This document shows, piece by piece, positions 35,528 to 44,846 of a stretch of DNA of 64,000 nt. The DNA comes from Chryseobacterium sp. RU37D (lineage in GTDB: Bacteria; Bacteroidota; Bacteroidia; Flavobacteriales; Weeksellaceae). The position numbers and the translations under genes are program-made. The DNA is taken from the NCBI RefSeq assembly GCF_900156075.1, contig NZ_FTMM01000007.1, forward strand, positions 60,022 through 124,021. Direction: 5' to 3'. Below the pieces are notes generated by a model, which did not search any database, was not told where the DNA came from, and worked only from the letters and a program-made list of their open reading frames with translations. Every line of letters starts with the position of its first letter. Position 1 is the first letter of the stretch.

Positions 35528-35555
35528 TAAAAAAAGCCACGCTTAGCATGGCTTT
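35528..35555 (-). terminator. Terminator of the ompA-like pair
   Basis: AAAGCCACGC pairs with GCATGGCTTT (one G-T/A-C position), and the minus strand continues into seven T. Confidence 0.8.
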
Positions 35556-35578
35556 GATATAATTTACTAATAAGTTTA

Positions 35579-37039
35579 TTATTTAGCTTCAAAGTAAACT
35601 CTTCTGTTTGCTCTGTTTTTCCATTCAGGACATTTAGTAGCAGGATCACACTCAGGGTATTTAAGGTCTTTTTCACCTCTACCGATTGCATTTAATTTGC
35701 CAGACTGAACACCGTTTTGGATTAAATAGCTCTTAACGTTGTTAGCTCTTCTTTCAGATAATTTTTGATTATAAGCATCAGAAGCTCTTGTATCTGTAGC
35801 TCCGATTACGTTATAAGAACCGCTTGAAGAGTTAATATAATTAACAGCGTTGTTAAGGATAGGTGTGTTAGAAGGTAAAATTCTGTCCGAGTTCAGATCA
35901 AATTCAATTCCGTCTAGCTTAGTTTCTGTTTCTACAACAGGTCCGCTTATAGGAGTAGTTGTAGTAGGGCAACCTTGGTTTTCTACAGGGCCAGGAACAG
36001 TTACACACTTATCATTAAGGTCAATTACGCCATCAAGGTCAGTATCAAGAGCAACACCAGCACCATCAACTCTTGCACCTGCAGGAGTATCAAGCTGTCT
36101 GTCCCAATCATCACAAACACCATCATTATCAAGATCTCCTTTTTTACAAACTTCGATATCCTGGTTTTTAGTAGCCAATACATCTAGCTTGTAATAGATT
36201 TCCTGAAGTGGATCATGCCACATTAAGTGAGACTCGTGTTTTCCTAATTTTAGAGAAACCCCTAAAGTTGCATTGAAGAAGTTGTCAGAAACCTGCTCTT
36301 CACGTTGGTTGATATCGCTGTATTGAGAACCTCCACCATCGAATTCATCGTCACCAGTCATTACATACATTACTCTACCTTCAATGTCAAGTCTTCTATT
36401 AACTTTAAATTTAAGACCTGCACCAGCCTGAGCAAACAAAGATACAAGCTTGAAAGGCTTAACTTCAGTTACCATTCTTTCACCTGTTTCATCTTTTTGA
36501 TATGCTCTATATGCGAGAGTCCCAACACCGGCATATCCGTGTAATGCCCATCTGTATGGAGAATGGTTGTCAACTCTTCTTAATAAATTTGAGAAGTTGA
36601 TGTCCCCTAAAATTGAGATCGCATCATATTGAGTTCTAGCCCCTATTTGCTGATATTTTGAAGCATCTGTAGGTGCGGCATTTTTGGTGTTGAACCATCC
36701 CTGTCTTGTTTCCCCTCTGTCATATTGTAAATTAATACCAAAAGCATGAGTAATGGCCTTATCAATACTTACGTAAGCAGAATATCCAAAAAGGTTTTTA
36801 CCATTACCGTTTTTTATAGATGTTAAGTCTGCAGATTGAACTAATGGTACACCGGCACCAGCTGAAATAGACCAATCATTGAATCTTTTAGATTTATTTG
36901 TAAAGGGGGAAACATTAGCAGAGCCCGAAGAGAATGTATTTGGATATTCTCCGTTTGAAGCTACTGCAGTTGAGTCTTGTGCAAAGCCTACTGTAGGAAC
37001 AGCTAATGCTAATGCAACAATTGCTAAACTTAATTTCAT
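35579..37039 (-). CDS. OmpA family outer-membrane protein (downstream copy)
   Basis: The 486-residue protein has a signal peptide (cut after GFAQ, about 21), an N-terminal beta-barrel-like region to about 270, thrombospondin type-3 calcium repeats (DLDNDGVCDDWDRQ, DTDLDGVIDLNDKC; about 300-350), and a C-terminal OmpA peptidoglycan-binding domain (about 375-486: VIGATDTRASDAYNQKLSER, IGRGEKDLKYPECDP). It anchors the outer membrane to peptidoglycan. It is a clear paralogue of the next gene upstream, 31 bp away, and probably co-transcribed with it. Confidence 0.93.
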   Translation of the reverse strand: MKLSLAIVALALAVPTVGFAQDSTAVASNGEYPNTFSSGSANVSPFTNKSKRFNDWSISAGAGVPLVQSADLTSIKNGNGKNLFGYSAYVSIDKAITHAFGINLQYDRGETRQGWFNTKNAAPTDASKYQQIGARTQYDAISILGDINFSNLLRRVDNHSPYRWALHGYAGVGTLAYRAYQKDETGERMVTEVKPFKLVSLFAQAGAGLKFKVNRRLDIEGRVMYVMTGDDEFDGGGSQYSDINQREEQVSDNFFNATLGVSLKLGKHESHLMWHDPLQEIYYKLDVLATKNQDIEVCKKGDLDNDGVCDDWDRQLDTPAGARVDGAGVALDTDLDGVIDLNDKCVTVPGPVENQGCPTTTTPISGPVVETETKLDGIEFDLNSDRILPSNTPILNNAVNYINSSSGSYNVIGATDTRASDAYNQKLSERRANNVKSYLIQNGVQSGKLNAIGRGEKDLKYPECDPATKCPEWKNRANRRVYFEAK

Positions 37040-37070
37040 AGTGTATTTTTATTTAGTTAATTAAATGATT

Positions 37071-38573
37071 TTATTTTGCTTGGAAGTAAACTCTTCTGTT
37101 TGCTTCATTTTTTTCTTCAGAGCATTTGGAAGCTGGATCACACTCAGGGTATTTAAGGTCATTTTTCCCTCTTCCCTCTGCGATAAGCATACCAGAAGAA
37201 ACTCCTTTGCTATTTAAATATTTTACAACAGCATCAGCTCTTCTTTGAGACAACTTTAAGTTATAAGCAGCTGAACCTCTTGCATCAGTAGCACCAATTA
37301 CTAAGAATTTATCACTAGAGTTTAGTCCTTTAATAACCTCTGCTGCACGATCAAGTTTCCCAAAAGATTGAGATCTAATCTTATCACTATTCAGTTCAAA
37401 TTCAATACCTTCAAAATTTTTATTTACTTCTTCTACTGCAGTTGCAGGTGTAGAAACAGTAGCTGGAGCTGGTGGACATCCATTATTGTCTACAGGACCT
37501 GGAACCGTTACACATTTATCATAAAGGTCGATAACACCATCAAGATCCATATCTAATGCTACACCGGCACCGTCAACTCTTGCTCCTGCAGGAGTATCTA
37601 GCTGTCTGTCCCAATCGTCGCAAACCCCGTCATTATCTTTATCACCTTTTTCGCAAACTACAAAATCTGTTTCCTTGTTTTCCAAAACATTAGTTCTGTA
37701 ATATGCTTCTTGTAAAGGATCATGCCATGTAAGGTGAGATAATTTATTACCTAACTTAAATGTAAGTCCTAAGTTTACCGTTAACATATTATCAGATCTT
37801 CTTTTATTGATCATGTTATACTTAGAAACCGAAGAATTTAGATCGTAATCAGCAGGACCTGCATTTCCTCCACCATCAAACTCATCATCACCACTGATAA
37901 CATACATTGCTCTTGCTTCAATATCAATAAGCTTGGATACATTATACTTCAAACCAGTACCGATCTGATAATAGAAAGAGCTGATATCCAACTTCTGATT
38001 GATAAATAACGGAATTCTTGCAGGAGAAGTACTCCATCTGAATTCATTATTATCATGCAAAGAAGTGTTGAAGTTCATTAGACCAATACCTGCATAACCA
38101 TGTAACGCCCACCTGTATGGAGAATGATTATCTACTCTTCTCATAAGATTTGAGAAGTTGATATCCCCCATTAAAGCAATCTGGTTATACTTTGTATTTG
38201 CTTCTGCCACTCCGGCAGCAATACCTGCAGCTCCATCCAATTGAGCTTTTTGTGTCGTTTCTCCTCTCTGGTAAATAAGGCTAAGTCCGAAAGCATGACT
38301 GATTTGCTTATCAATACTCACATAGGCGTTGTATCCCCAATTGATCTTTTTATCATAGATCGATGTAAGATCCGAGTGTACCATTAAAGCGGTACCACCA
38401 CCTACTGAGATTGACCAGTCTCTAAATCTTCTAGCCTTGTTGTCGAAAGGTTGGACATTGGCCGAACCTGATGAGAAAGTATTCGGATATTCGTTCGTAG
38501 AACTAACAGCGATACTGTCCTGAGCATAAGCTGCAATAGGCAAGGTGGCCAATAATAATAAACCTAATTTCAT
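37071..38573 (-). CDS. OmpA family outer-membrane protein (upstream copy)
   Basis: The 500-residue paralogue of the downstream gene shares its architecture: signal peptide (cut after AYAQ, about 17), barrel, type-3 repeats (DKDNDGVCDDWDRQ, DMDLDGVIDLYDKC) and OmpA domain (VIGATDARGSAAYNLKLSQR). Barrel loops differ most, while NTFSSGSANV near the mature N terminus and the repeat region are almost identical in both. The pair looks like a tandem duplication that kept structural parts and changed surface loops. It lies 21 bp downstream of folK. Confidence 0.93.
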   Translation of the reverse strand: MKLGLLLLATLPIAAYAQDSIAVSSTNEYPNTFSSGSANVQPFDNKARRFRDWSISVGGGTALMVHSDLTSIYDKKINWGYNAYVSIDKQISHAFGLSLIYQRGETTQKAQLDGAAGIAAGVAEANTKYNQIALMGDINFSNLMRRVDNHSPYRWALHGYAGIGLMNFNTSLHDNNEFRWSTSPARIPLFINQKLDISSFYYQIGTGLKYNVSKLIDIEARAMYVISGDDEFDGGGNAGPADYDLNSSVSKYNMINKRRSDNMLTVNLGLTFKLGNKLSHLTWHDPLQEAYYRTNVLENKETDFVVCEKGDKDNDGVCDDWDRQLDTPAGARVDGAGVALDMDLDGVIDLYDKCVTVPGPVDNNGCPPAPATVSTPATAVEEVNKNFEGIEFELNSDKIRSQSFGKLDRAAEVIKGLNSSDKFLVIGATDARGSAAYNLKLSQRRADAVVKYLNSKGVSSGMLIAEGRGKNDLKYPECDPASKCSEEKNEANRRVYFQAK

Positions 38574-38594
38574 ACAATATGTTTTATGTTTTAT

Positions 38595-39011
38595 TCAGAT
38601 TAAATCTTTTAATAATATTTTTGAGAACTCCCTTTCAAAAAGATGTTTTTTATGAGGGATTTCTAATCTTCCTGAGATAAACTTTAATTCATTATATTTA
38701 ACAATATCTATATCTATAACCCTGTCTGCATATCCGCCAGTGACCTTAGAATCGTTATTTCTGCCCATCTCAAATTCAATACTTTTAACAAAATCAAGTA
38801 GTTGAATTGGTGAAAGACTTGTTGATATTATTGATGCAATATTACAAAAAATATTGGAACTGACAAATTCTACAGGCTTAGATGTCAAAAATTCACTTAT
38901 TTGTAATATTTCAATTCCCTCCTCTTTGATCTTTTGCAGGGCGGTTTCCAGATTTTTTTTTTGATTTCCTAAATTACTTCCGAGTAACAAAACTACCTTA
39001 TGCTGCGACAT
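38595..39011 (-). CDS. folK: 2-amino-4-hydroxy-6-hydroxymethyldihydropteridine pyrophosphokinase
   Basis: HPPK transfers pyrophosphate from ATP to 6-hydroxymethyl-dihydropterin in folate synthesis. I start at ATG 39011, which gives 138 residues beginning MSQHKVVLLLGSNLGNQKKN, the family N terminus. The open frame continues upstream only as antisense of sppA. The ADRVIDIDIVKY segment near residue 100 is the Mg-binding D-x-D region. Its ATG is 19 bp from that of the divergent sppA. It may be the first gene of an operon with the ompA pair. Confidence 0.93.
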   Translation of the reverse strand: MSQHKVVLLLGSNLGNQKKNLETALQKIKEEGIEILQISEFLTSKPVEFVSSNIFCNIASIISTSLSPIQLLDFVKSIEFEMGRNNDSKVTGGYADRVIDIDIVKYNELKFISGRLEIPHKKHLFEREFSKILLKDLI

Positions 39012-39030
39012 ATTACAAAATGATTGATTT

Positions 39031-40788
39031 ATGAAAAGTTTTTTTAAAAATGTACTGGCAAATATAGTGGCGATTGTCCTATTATGTGTCGTGTTTTTCT
39101 TCTTTTTTATTATGATGCTTGTATTTAGTACGATGGGAAGTGATAAATCCGTGGTAGTAAAAAAGAATTCAGTATTAACGATTAATTTAAAAACAAATAT
39201 TATAGACAGCCCTACGGAAGAGCAGGGAAATCTATTTGCCATTAACGAGCAGAATAAAAGCATATTGATTTATGATGCTATTGATGCTATTCACAAGGCG
39301 AAAAATGATAATAATATTAAAGGGATAAGTATCGAAGCGGATAATCTGAATGCAGGGATTACCCAGATTGATGATCTTAGAAATGCAATTTCAGATTTTA
39401 AAAAGAGCGGAAAATTTGTTTATGCTTACGGAAATACGGTTTCTCAGGCATCTTATTACCTGGGATCTGTTGCGGATCAGTATTATCTCAATCCATCGGG
39501 GATGATTGAGCTTAAAGGTCTTGCAACGGAAGTGACATTTTTAAAAGATTTTGCAGATAAATACGGAATCGGTATTGAGGTTATCCGTCACGGAAAATTC
39601 AAATCTGCGGTGGAGCCTTTCTTAAGAAATGATATTTCTCCTGAAAATAAAGAACAATTAAGCACTCTGCTAAAAGACATCTGGAAAAATACTTCATCAA
39701 AAATGGCCGCTTCCAGAAAGATTGATACGGCTCAGTTTAGAATCGTGGTTGATAGTTTGTACGGGATGATTCCTGAGTTGGGATTAAAGAATAAATTGGC
39801 CGATAAATTAATTCAAAAAACAGAATATGATGAATTAATTAAATCTAAATTAAACTTAAAAGAAAAAGAAAATCTAAATAAAATTTCTTTAGGAAAATAC
39901 ATCGCATCCTATTCCGAAGATCAAAAATCAGGAGATAAAGTGGCTGTTCTGTATGCTTCAGGATCCATTAGCGGAGGTGAAAATTATAATGAGATTCATG
40001 CCGAAAATTACATTAAATATGTCAAGGAACTTCAGGAAAATGATAAAGTGAAAGCTGTAGTCTTGAGAATTAATTCTCCGGGAGGTAGTGCAAATGCTTC
40101 GGATGAAATTCTATTTGAACTTCAACAATTAAAAAAGAAAAAACCGCTTATTGTATCTTTTGGAGACTACGCTGCATCTGGAGGGTATTATATTGCAATG
40201 GCGGCTGATAAAATTTATTCGGAACCGAATACGCTTACCGGATCTATCGGTGTTTTTGGGGTGATTCCTTACTTTAAGGATATTGCCAATAAAAATGGGA
40301 TCCATTCCGAAATCGTTGCTACTAATGCCAATTCTAAATATTACTCTTCCCTGAACGGAATTAGTCCTTACGGAGTAAGTGTAATTACAAAAAATGTTGA
40401 GGGAACTTACAAAAGATTCGTTCATTTCGTAACGCAGAACAGGAAAAAGACTTTTGACCAGATTGATACCATCGGTGGCGGAAGAGTTTGGAGCGGTACA
40501 AGAGCAAAACTGATTGGTCTTGTGGATGAATTGGGAACTTTAAATGATGCTGTAAAATTTGCAGCACAAAAAGTGGGGTTAAAATCTTACGAAGTTTCAT
40601 CTTACCCAAAAAGGATGACCCCTTTTGAGCAGGTATTTAAGGGGCTGAAAGAAGATGATATTTCAGCAAGAGTCATTAAAAATAAGATAGGAAAGGCAAA
40701 TTATGAGACCATGCAACAGATTATGGAAGAAAGAAAGCTGCAGTCTGAAGTGAAAATGGAAATGCCTTACCAGATCAAGATTAACTAA
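39031..40788 (+). CDS. sppA: Signal peptide peptidase SppA, long (67K) type
   Basis: SppA digests cleaved signal peptides in the inner membrane. The 585-residue protein has an N-terminal membrane anchor (about 8-35) and two tandem S49 domains. The general-base Lys lies in VIRHGKFKSAVEPF (about 187), in the first domain, and the nucleophile Ser in FGDYAASGGYYIAM (about 385), in the second, as in the long E. coli-type enzyme. It is divergent from folK with an extremely short spacer, so its promoter must lie inside folK. Confidence 0.94.
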   Translation: MKSFFKNVLANIVAIVLLCVVFFFFFIMMLVFSTMGSDKSVVVKKNSVLTINLKTNIIDSPTEEQGNLFAINEQNKSILIYDAIDAIHKAKNDNNIKGISIEADNLNAGITQIDDLRNAISDFKKSGKFVYAYGNTVSQASYYLGSVADQYYLNPSGMIELKGLATEVTFLKDFADKYGIGIEVIRHGKFKSAVEPFLRNDISPENKEQLSTLLKDIWKNTSSKMAASRKIDTAQFRIVVDSLYGMIPELGLKNKLADKLIQKTEYDELIKSKLNLKEKENLNKISLGKYIASYSEDQKSGDKVAVLYASGSISGGENYNEIHAENYIKYVKELQENDKVKAVVLRINSPGGSANASDEILFELQQLKKKKPLIVSFGDYAASGGYYIAMAADKIYSEPNTLTGSIGVFGVIPYFKDIANKNGIHSEIVATNANSKYYSSLNGISPYGVSVITKNVEGTYKRFVHFVTQNRKKTFDQIDTIGGGRVWSGTRAKLIGLVDELGTLNDAVKFAAQKVGLKSYEVSSYPKRMTPFEQVFKGLKEDDISARVIKNKIGKANYETMQQIMEERKLQSEVKMEMPYQIKIN

Positions 40789-40808
40789 ATTATATATTGT
40801 ACACAAGA

Positions 40809-40837
40809 AGGGCGGATTTGATTTCAAATCCGCCCTC
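40809..40837 (+). terminator. Bidirectional terminator between sppA and the glsB-like gene
   Basis: GGGCGGATTTGA pairs with TCAAATCCGCCC, with flanking A and T runs. It suits both convergent genes. Confidence 0.85.
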
Positions 40838-40864
40838 TTATTTTATTGTCTTAAATAATTAATG

Positions 40865-41128
40865 TTAAGCACTTTTCTTAGTAGCCATACCGTAGATCCA
40901 AAGGATTATTAAAGCGCCACCGATCGCAAGGATCCAGCTTCTAAAATTCCAGAAAGAATCCACATCGCCCCAATGAAGGACATACACTCCGATTGCTCCG
41001 CCAATGAAGGCGCCTAAAATCCCTAAAATAATAGTAATCAGCCATCCACCTCCCTGGGCGCCCGGCATAATAAGTTTTGCGATTGCTCCGGCTAGCAGCC
41101 CGAAAATAATCCATGTTAAAATTCCCAT
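40865..41128 (-). CDS. GlsB/YeaQ/YmgE family membrane protein
   Basis: The 87-residue protein consists almost entirely of three hydrophobic segments separated by Gly-rich turns (WIIFGLLAGAIAKLIMPG, ILGILGAFIGGAIGVYV, ILAIGGALIILWIYG). This is the pattern of the 'transglycosylase-associated' (GlsB/YeaQ/YmgE) family, small stress-related inner-membrane proteins of unknown mechanism. It is a single-gene unit with a shared terminator. Confidence 0.9.
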   Translation of the reverse strand: MGILTWIIFGLLAGAIAKLIMPGAQGGGWLITIILGILGAFIGGAIGVYVLHWGDVDSFWNFRSWILAIGGALIILWIYGMATKKSA

Positions 41129-41199
41129 AGTTGCAAATTTTTTTATTGTTAATATTTAAATGAAATTACATTGCTAATATATGGAAAACATGATTAAAA

Positions 41200-42153
41200 T
41201 CATCTTTTCTTGAAAAACGAATCAACAAATTCCGTACCATTGAATAATTGCAAATCCTGCATCTTTTCTCCGACACCAATATATTTCACCGGAATCTGAA
41301 ACTGATCTGAAATGCCTATGACAACACCTCCTTTTGCTGTTCCGTCAAGTTTTGTAACGGCTAAAGCATTGACTTCCGTTGCGGCTGTAAACTGTTTAGC
41401 CTGCTCAAAAGCATTCTGCCCTGTGGAACCATCCAGAACCAGTAAAATCTCATGAGGCGCATCAGGAATTACTTTTTGCATTACCCTTTTAATCTTTGAA
41501 AGCTCATTCATCAGATTAACTTTATTGTGAAGCCTTCCCGCAGTATCGATGATCACAACATCTGCATTTTGAGCAACCGCACTCTGTACTGTATCAAAAG
41601 CGACTGAAGCAGGATCGGAACCCATTTCCTGTTTTACGATAGGAACTCCAACTCTCTGGCTCCAAATCACCAGCTGGTCAACAGCCGCAGCTCTAAAAGT
41701 ATCTGCAGCTCCTAAAACAACTTTCTTACCTTCAGATGTAAACTGATGAGCCAGTTTTCCAATAGTCGTGGTTTTCCCCACACCGTTTACCCCTACGACC
41801 ATAATGACGTATGGCTTTTTGGAAGTGTCAATATTTCCGGTTCCGCGGTGAGGATTTTCCAGTAGTAATCCGGAAATTTCCTCGCGCAAAATTTTATCAA
41901 GCTCACTTATATTGACATATTTGTCTCTGGCAACCCGCTCTTCAATTCTTTCTATGATCTTAATGGTGGTAGATGCGCCGACATCCGATGCAATAAGTAC
42001 TTCTTCCAGATCATCCAGAACTTCGTCGTCTACCTTGCTTTTACCGGCTACGGCTTTTGTGATTTTTTCAAAAAACCCCTGGCTGGATTTTTCTAATCCT
42101 TTATCTAGAGTTTCTTTTTCTTCTTTTTTAAAGATATTTTTAAACCAACTCAT
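41200..42153 (-). CDS. ftsY: Signal recognition particle receptor FtsY
   Basis: FtsY docks SRP-ribosome complexes at the membrane through its NG GTPase domain. The 317-residue protein has a short basic N terminus instead of the long acidic A domain of E. coli, the N domain (about 25-100) and the G domain with VVGVNGVGKTTTIGKLA (G1), DTFRAAAVDQL, IIDTAGRLHNK (G3) and VTKLDGTAKGG (G4). It is at the end of the rpmB-rpmG-DUF4295-ftsY run, an order common in Bacteroidetes; a hairpin after DUF4295 may weaken read-through. Confidence 0.96.
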   Translation of the reverse strand: MSWFKNIFKKEEKETLDKGLEKSSQGFFEKITKAVAGKSKVDDEVLDDLEEVLIASDVGASTTIKIIERIEERVARDKYVNISELDKILREEISGLLLENPHRGTGNIDTSKKPYVIMVVGVNGVGKTTTIGKLAHQFTSEGKKVVLGAADTFRAAAVDQLVIWSQRVGVPIVKQEMGSDPASVAFDTVQSAVAQNADVVIIDTAGRLHNKVNLMNELSKIKRVMQKVIPDAPHEILLVLDGSTGQNAFEQAKQFTAATEVNALAVTKLDGTAKGGVVIGISDQFQIPVKYIGVGEKMQDLQLFNGTEFVDSFFKKR

Positions 42154-42181
42154 TGTATGAATTACGAAATTTATTAATTAA

Positions 42182-42268
42182 AGATGGAAGCTGGTAAATG
42201 AAGGCTTGAAGTTTACAGACTTATTAAGTCTTTATTATTACTTCCAGCATCTAACTTCTGATTTCCAG
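42182..42268. repeat. CTGGAAG/CTTCCAGC word repeats
   Basis: The gap between ftsY and the DUF4295 gene holds GATGGAAGCTGG and, inverted, ACTTCCAGCATCTAACTTCT and TTTCCAGCT. It can fold back and shares words with 26476-26510. Confidence 0.4.
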
Positions 42269-42289
42269 CTAGAATAAAAGCAAAGATAA

Positions 42290-42320
42290 CAAAAAAACTA
42301 CCCAAAATATGAGTAGTTTT
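42290..42320 (-). terminator. Terminator after the rpmB-rpmG-DUF4295 genes
   Basis: AAAACTAC pairs with GTAGTTTT around an AT-rich loop, with seven T on the minus strand. Confidence 0.7.
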
Positions 42321-42344
42321 TTTATATTGTAAATAAAGTGTAGA

Positions 42345-42497
42345 TTATTTTTTCAAATAACCGTCTACTTCGTCTGCATTCATTACTTTTTCTTCGAAAA
42401 CGTAAGCTCCTGATTTGGAAGACTTCACCATTTTCACTACTTTAGTCATTTTTTTAGACTGACCGCTTTGTAGGGTTGCTACTACTTTCTTTGCCAT
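42345..42497 (-). CDS. DUF4295 small basic protein
   Basis: This 50-residue protein, MAKKVVATLQSGQSKKMTKV and on to NADEVDGYLKK, is the DUF4295 family. It is found in Bacteroidetes directly after rpmG and is thought to be ribosome-associated because of that location and its lysine-rich composition; its function is unproven. The gene starts 21 bp after the rpmG stop, within the same run. Confidence 0.9.
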   Translation of the reverse strand: MAKKVVATLQSGQSKKMTKVVKMVKSSKSGAYVFEEKVMNADEVDGYLKK

Positions 42498-42517
42498 GGT
42501 AAATTATATTTTATAAA

Positions 42518-42700
42518 TTACTTGATTTCTTTATGAACGGTTACCTTTTTAAGAACAGGATTGTATTTTTTTAATTCCAATCTTTCTGTTGTGTTCTTTT
42601 TATTTTTTGTAGAAATGTATCTGGACATTCCTGGCATACCGCTTTCTTTGTGCTCTGTACATTCAAGGATTACTTGAACTCTGTTTCCTTTTTTTGCCAT
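42518..42700 (-). CDS. rpmG: 50S ribosomal protein bL33
   Basis: The 60-residue protein [20 protein letters not shown] with [20 protein letters not shown] is bL33, a large-subunit protein near the E site. The zinc-ribbon cysteines of some bL33 forms are reduced to a single Cys (C14), so this is the zinc-free form. It begins 7 bp after the rpmB stop. Confidence 0.97.
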   Translation of the reverse strand: MAKKGNRVQVILECTEHKESGMPGMSRYISTKNKKNTTERLELKKYNPVLKKVTVHKEIK

Positions 42701-42707
42701 GATTCAA

Positions 42708-42947
42708 TTACTTTTTAATCAATCCGTTTCTTACAGCTCTTTCCAGAGCCTCCTCGATTCCAATCTTGTTAATCACTCTCAATCCATGAGCTGATACTTT
42801 CAGTGTTACGTGCTTATCTTGCTCCGGAAGGTAAAACTTCTTCTCCAATAAGTTAATTTCAAAACGACGCTTCGTTTTGTTATTAGCGTGAGAAACGTTG
42901 TTACCAACCATTGCACGCTTTCCTGTTATTTGGCAAATTCTTGACAT
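42708..42947 (-). CDS. rpmB: 50S ribosomal protein bL28
   Basis: The 79-residue protein has the bL28 pattern [20 protein letters not shown] followed by a [17 protein letters not shown] stretch. It is the first gene of the rpmB-rpmG-DUF4295 run. The 223-bp upstream gap (42948-43170) is AT-rich and holds nothing else recognisable. Confidence 0.97.
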   Translation of the reverse strand: MSRICQITGKRAMVGNNVSHANNKTKRRFEINLLEKKFYLPEQDKHVTLKVSAHGLRVINKIGIEEALERAVRNGLIKK

Positions 42948-43170
42948 ATCTCGATGTTCTTATTTGTACTATAATATTTGAGAGTGCAAAATAACGAAGA
43001 ATTTTTTAGATAGACAAATCTTTTGGAAATTATTTATAATAACTTATTGATTTGTAATTTGATTTTATTTTGTTTAACCTTCAGATTTCACAGATGTTTG
43101 TTTTTATAATTATGAGAAGGAATAGGGCTTTATATCTATTAGTTTACTTATATCTTCTGTATATCTGTGA

Positions 43171-44805
43171 TTATTTCTTCTTCATTTTATTCTGAAACCA
43201 TTTAATCAAAAAATAAAACAATAAAAATCCCAGTGCAAAGATTGAAAATCTTGAAAGCAAATCCCCTGATCTCGTATAGAAAGTCATTCCGTCATACAGA
43301 TTCACTTTTGCGAATAAAGCCGTTTTGTCGCCATAAAATGTATTTTCAAGGATCTCGCCCTTTGCATTAATATGTGCAGAAATCCCGCTATTGGCGGCAC
43401 GCGCAATCTCTCTTCTGGTTTCGATGGCTCTTAATTTGGCGTAAGATAGAAGCTGCTTGTGCCCTTCCGTTACACCCCACCAGGAATCATTCGTCATGAT
43501 AGCCAGGAAATTGGCGCCTTTTTTTACGTAATCAGTGGTAAATTCCCCATAAATGCTTTCATAGCAGATGATAGGAGCTAGTTTCCCTTTATTGAAAGGA
43601 TTGGAAAAAGCAACCCGTTCTTTATCAGTTCCTAAAGAAGCAACAGTTCCGCCCAAATTGAGCATTGCATCGCCTAAAAGAGGCTTTAAATAGCTCATGT
43701 AAGGAAAAATTTCAACGCCGGGAACTAATTTCCCTTTATGATAAACTTCCACTTTCTGATTCGGGATGACCTGAACAGCAGAATTGAAATTTTCTACCCA
43801 AAGTTCATGATTGAGTTGGTAAGCTTCTTTGGGTAAATCGGTATCGTTCGTGTAAAACTTATGTGAAGAAATTCCTGTTGCAAAAACAGATCCGGGATGT
43901 CTGGATAAAAATTCTTTAAGATTATTTAACATCAAACTCTTCTCAAAAGCTCTCTCAGCGATAGAACCTCTTCCCGGAAGTGCCGTTTCCGGTGCAATAT
44001 AATAATCGATTTTACCTTTTGAATTCCTTTCTGCAAGACTTAAAAGATCATTTTCAATTGTTAAGCTATCCTGTGAATATTTTTCAGCATAAGGGTCAAG
44101 ATCGGGCTGAAGCATCAGAATATTTACACTTCCGATTGGTTTTTCATTAAAGCTATTATGTTTCATTAAAGAAATGACCATCGGGACTGCAATTAAACCA
44201 ATAATAATTGAAGAATTTCTAATTAAATCTTTTCTTTTTCTTCCCGCCTGCCAAATTCTTACAGTATAGAAAATCAGTACATTAATCAATAAAATCCAAA
44301 AACTTCCACCTGTCGCTCCCAATGTGTCGTACCATTGAATGAGTTTTGGATATTCTGAAAACGCATTTCCAAGATTCAGCCATGGCCATGTAAATTCCCA
44401 GTTTAAATGAAATTTTTCAAAACTCATCCAGATAACAATGAAAAAACCCAATCCCCAATAGGTTCCCTGTGCATTTTTGTACCAGTGATAACATTGAAAA
44501 ACCAGAGAATATAAAAGAGAATTAACCAAAACGGGAAAAACAACAGCAAATATGGAGTGGCTTCCGTCGGGATTTTTAGCACCATATAACCAGCCTGTTG
44601 TTACGATGTTCCAAATGATAAAGCATAGGTAGGAAAGGCCGAAAATCATCCAGCTTTTTCTTTTATAGTCTGAAAATTTTGAAATTCCGTGTTCCATCAT
44701 CAAAAGCGGAACAAGGGCAAAAAATATAAAAAACGGAACTCCGTACGTAGGCCATGAAACGGATAGCAACATTGCAGAAATGAGCGTAAGTAAAACGTAT
44801 TTCAT
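43171..44805 (-). CDS. lnt: Apolipoprotein N-acyltransferase
   Basis: Lnt adds the third acyl chain to lipoproteins in the inner membrane. The 544-residue protein has about six N-terminal membrane segments, a periplasmic nitrilase-like domain (about 225-500) and a C-terminal membrane segment. The catalytic Glu-Lys-Cys triad is visible: APETALPG, VYHKGKLVPGVE and ICYESIYGE. The window encodes several lipoproteins that would be substrates (efflux duct and adaptor, amylase). A -7 box TAAATTTG at 44823-44830 gives a leader of about 17 nt or less. Confidence 0.94.
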   Translation of the reverse strand: MKYVLLTLISAMLLSVSWPTYGVPFFIFFALVPLLMMEHGISKFSDYKRKSWMIFGLSYLCFIIWNIVTTGWLYGAKNPDGSHSIFAVVFPVLVNSLLYSLVFQCYHWYKNAQGTYWGLGFFIVIWMSFEKFHLNWEFTWPWLNLGNAFSEYPKLIQWYDTLGATGGSFWILLINVLIFYTVRIWQAGRKRKDLIRNSSIIIGLIAVPMVISLMKHNSFNEKPIGSVNILMLQPDLDPYAEKYSQDSLTIENDLLSLAERNSKGKIDYYIAPETALPGRGSIAERAFEKSLMLNNLKEFLSRHPGSVFATGISSHKFYTNDTDLPKEAYQLNHELWVENFNSAVQVIPNQKVEVYHKGKLVPGVEIFPYMSYLKPLLGDAMLNLGGTVASLGTDKERVAFSNPFNKGKLAPIICYESIYGEFTTDYVKKGANFLAIMTNDSWWGVTEGHKQLLSYAKLRAIETRREIARAANSGISAHINAKGEILENTFYGDKTALFAKVNLYDGMTFYTRSGDLLSRFSIFALGFLLFYFLIKWFQNKMKKK

Positions 44806-44822
44806 TAATTTTTTTTAATACA

Positions 44823-44830
44823 CAAATTTA
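44823..44830 (-). promoter_or_regulatory. -7 promoter box TAAATTTG for lnt
   Basis: Exact TANNTTTG match on the minus strand, 17 nt from the lnt ATG and 16 bp from the oppositely oriented box of the VanZ gene. Confidence 0.5.
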
Positions 44831-44846
44831 ATGCTTTTGAAATGAA

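Noticed and set aside
35850..36194. 114-codon plus-strand frame within the OmpA gene
   Set aside because: It is antisense to the type-3 repeat region, whose regular codons keep the other strand open; no start context or family.
39012..39263. N-terminal extension of folK
   Set aside because: The frame stays open but is antisense to sppA; the family N terminus begins at ATG 39011.
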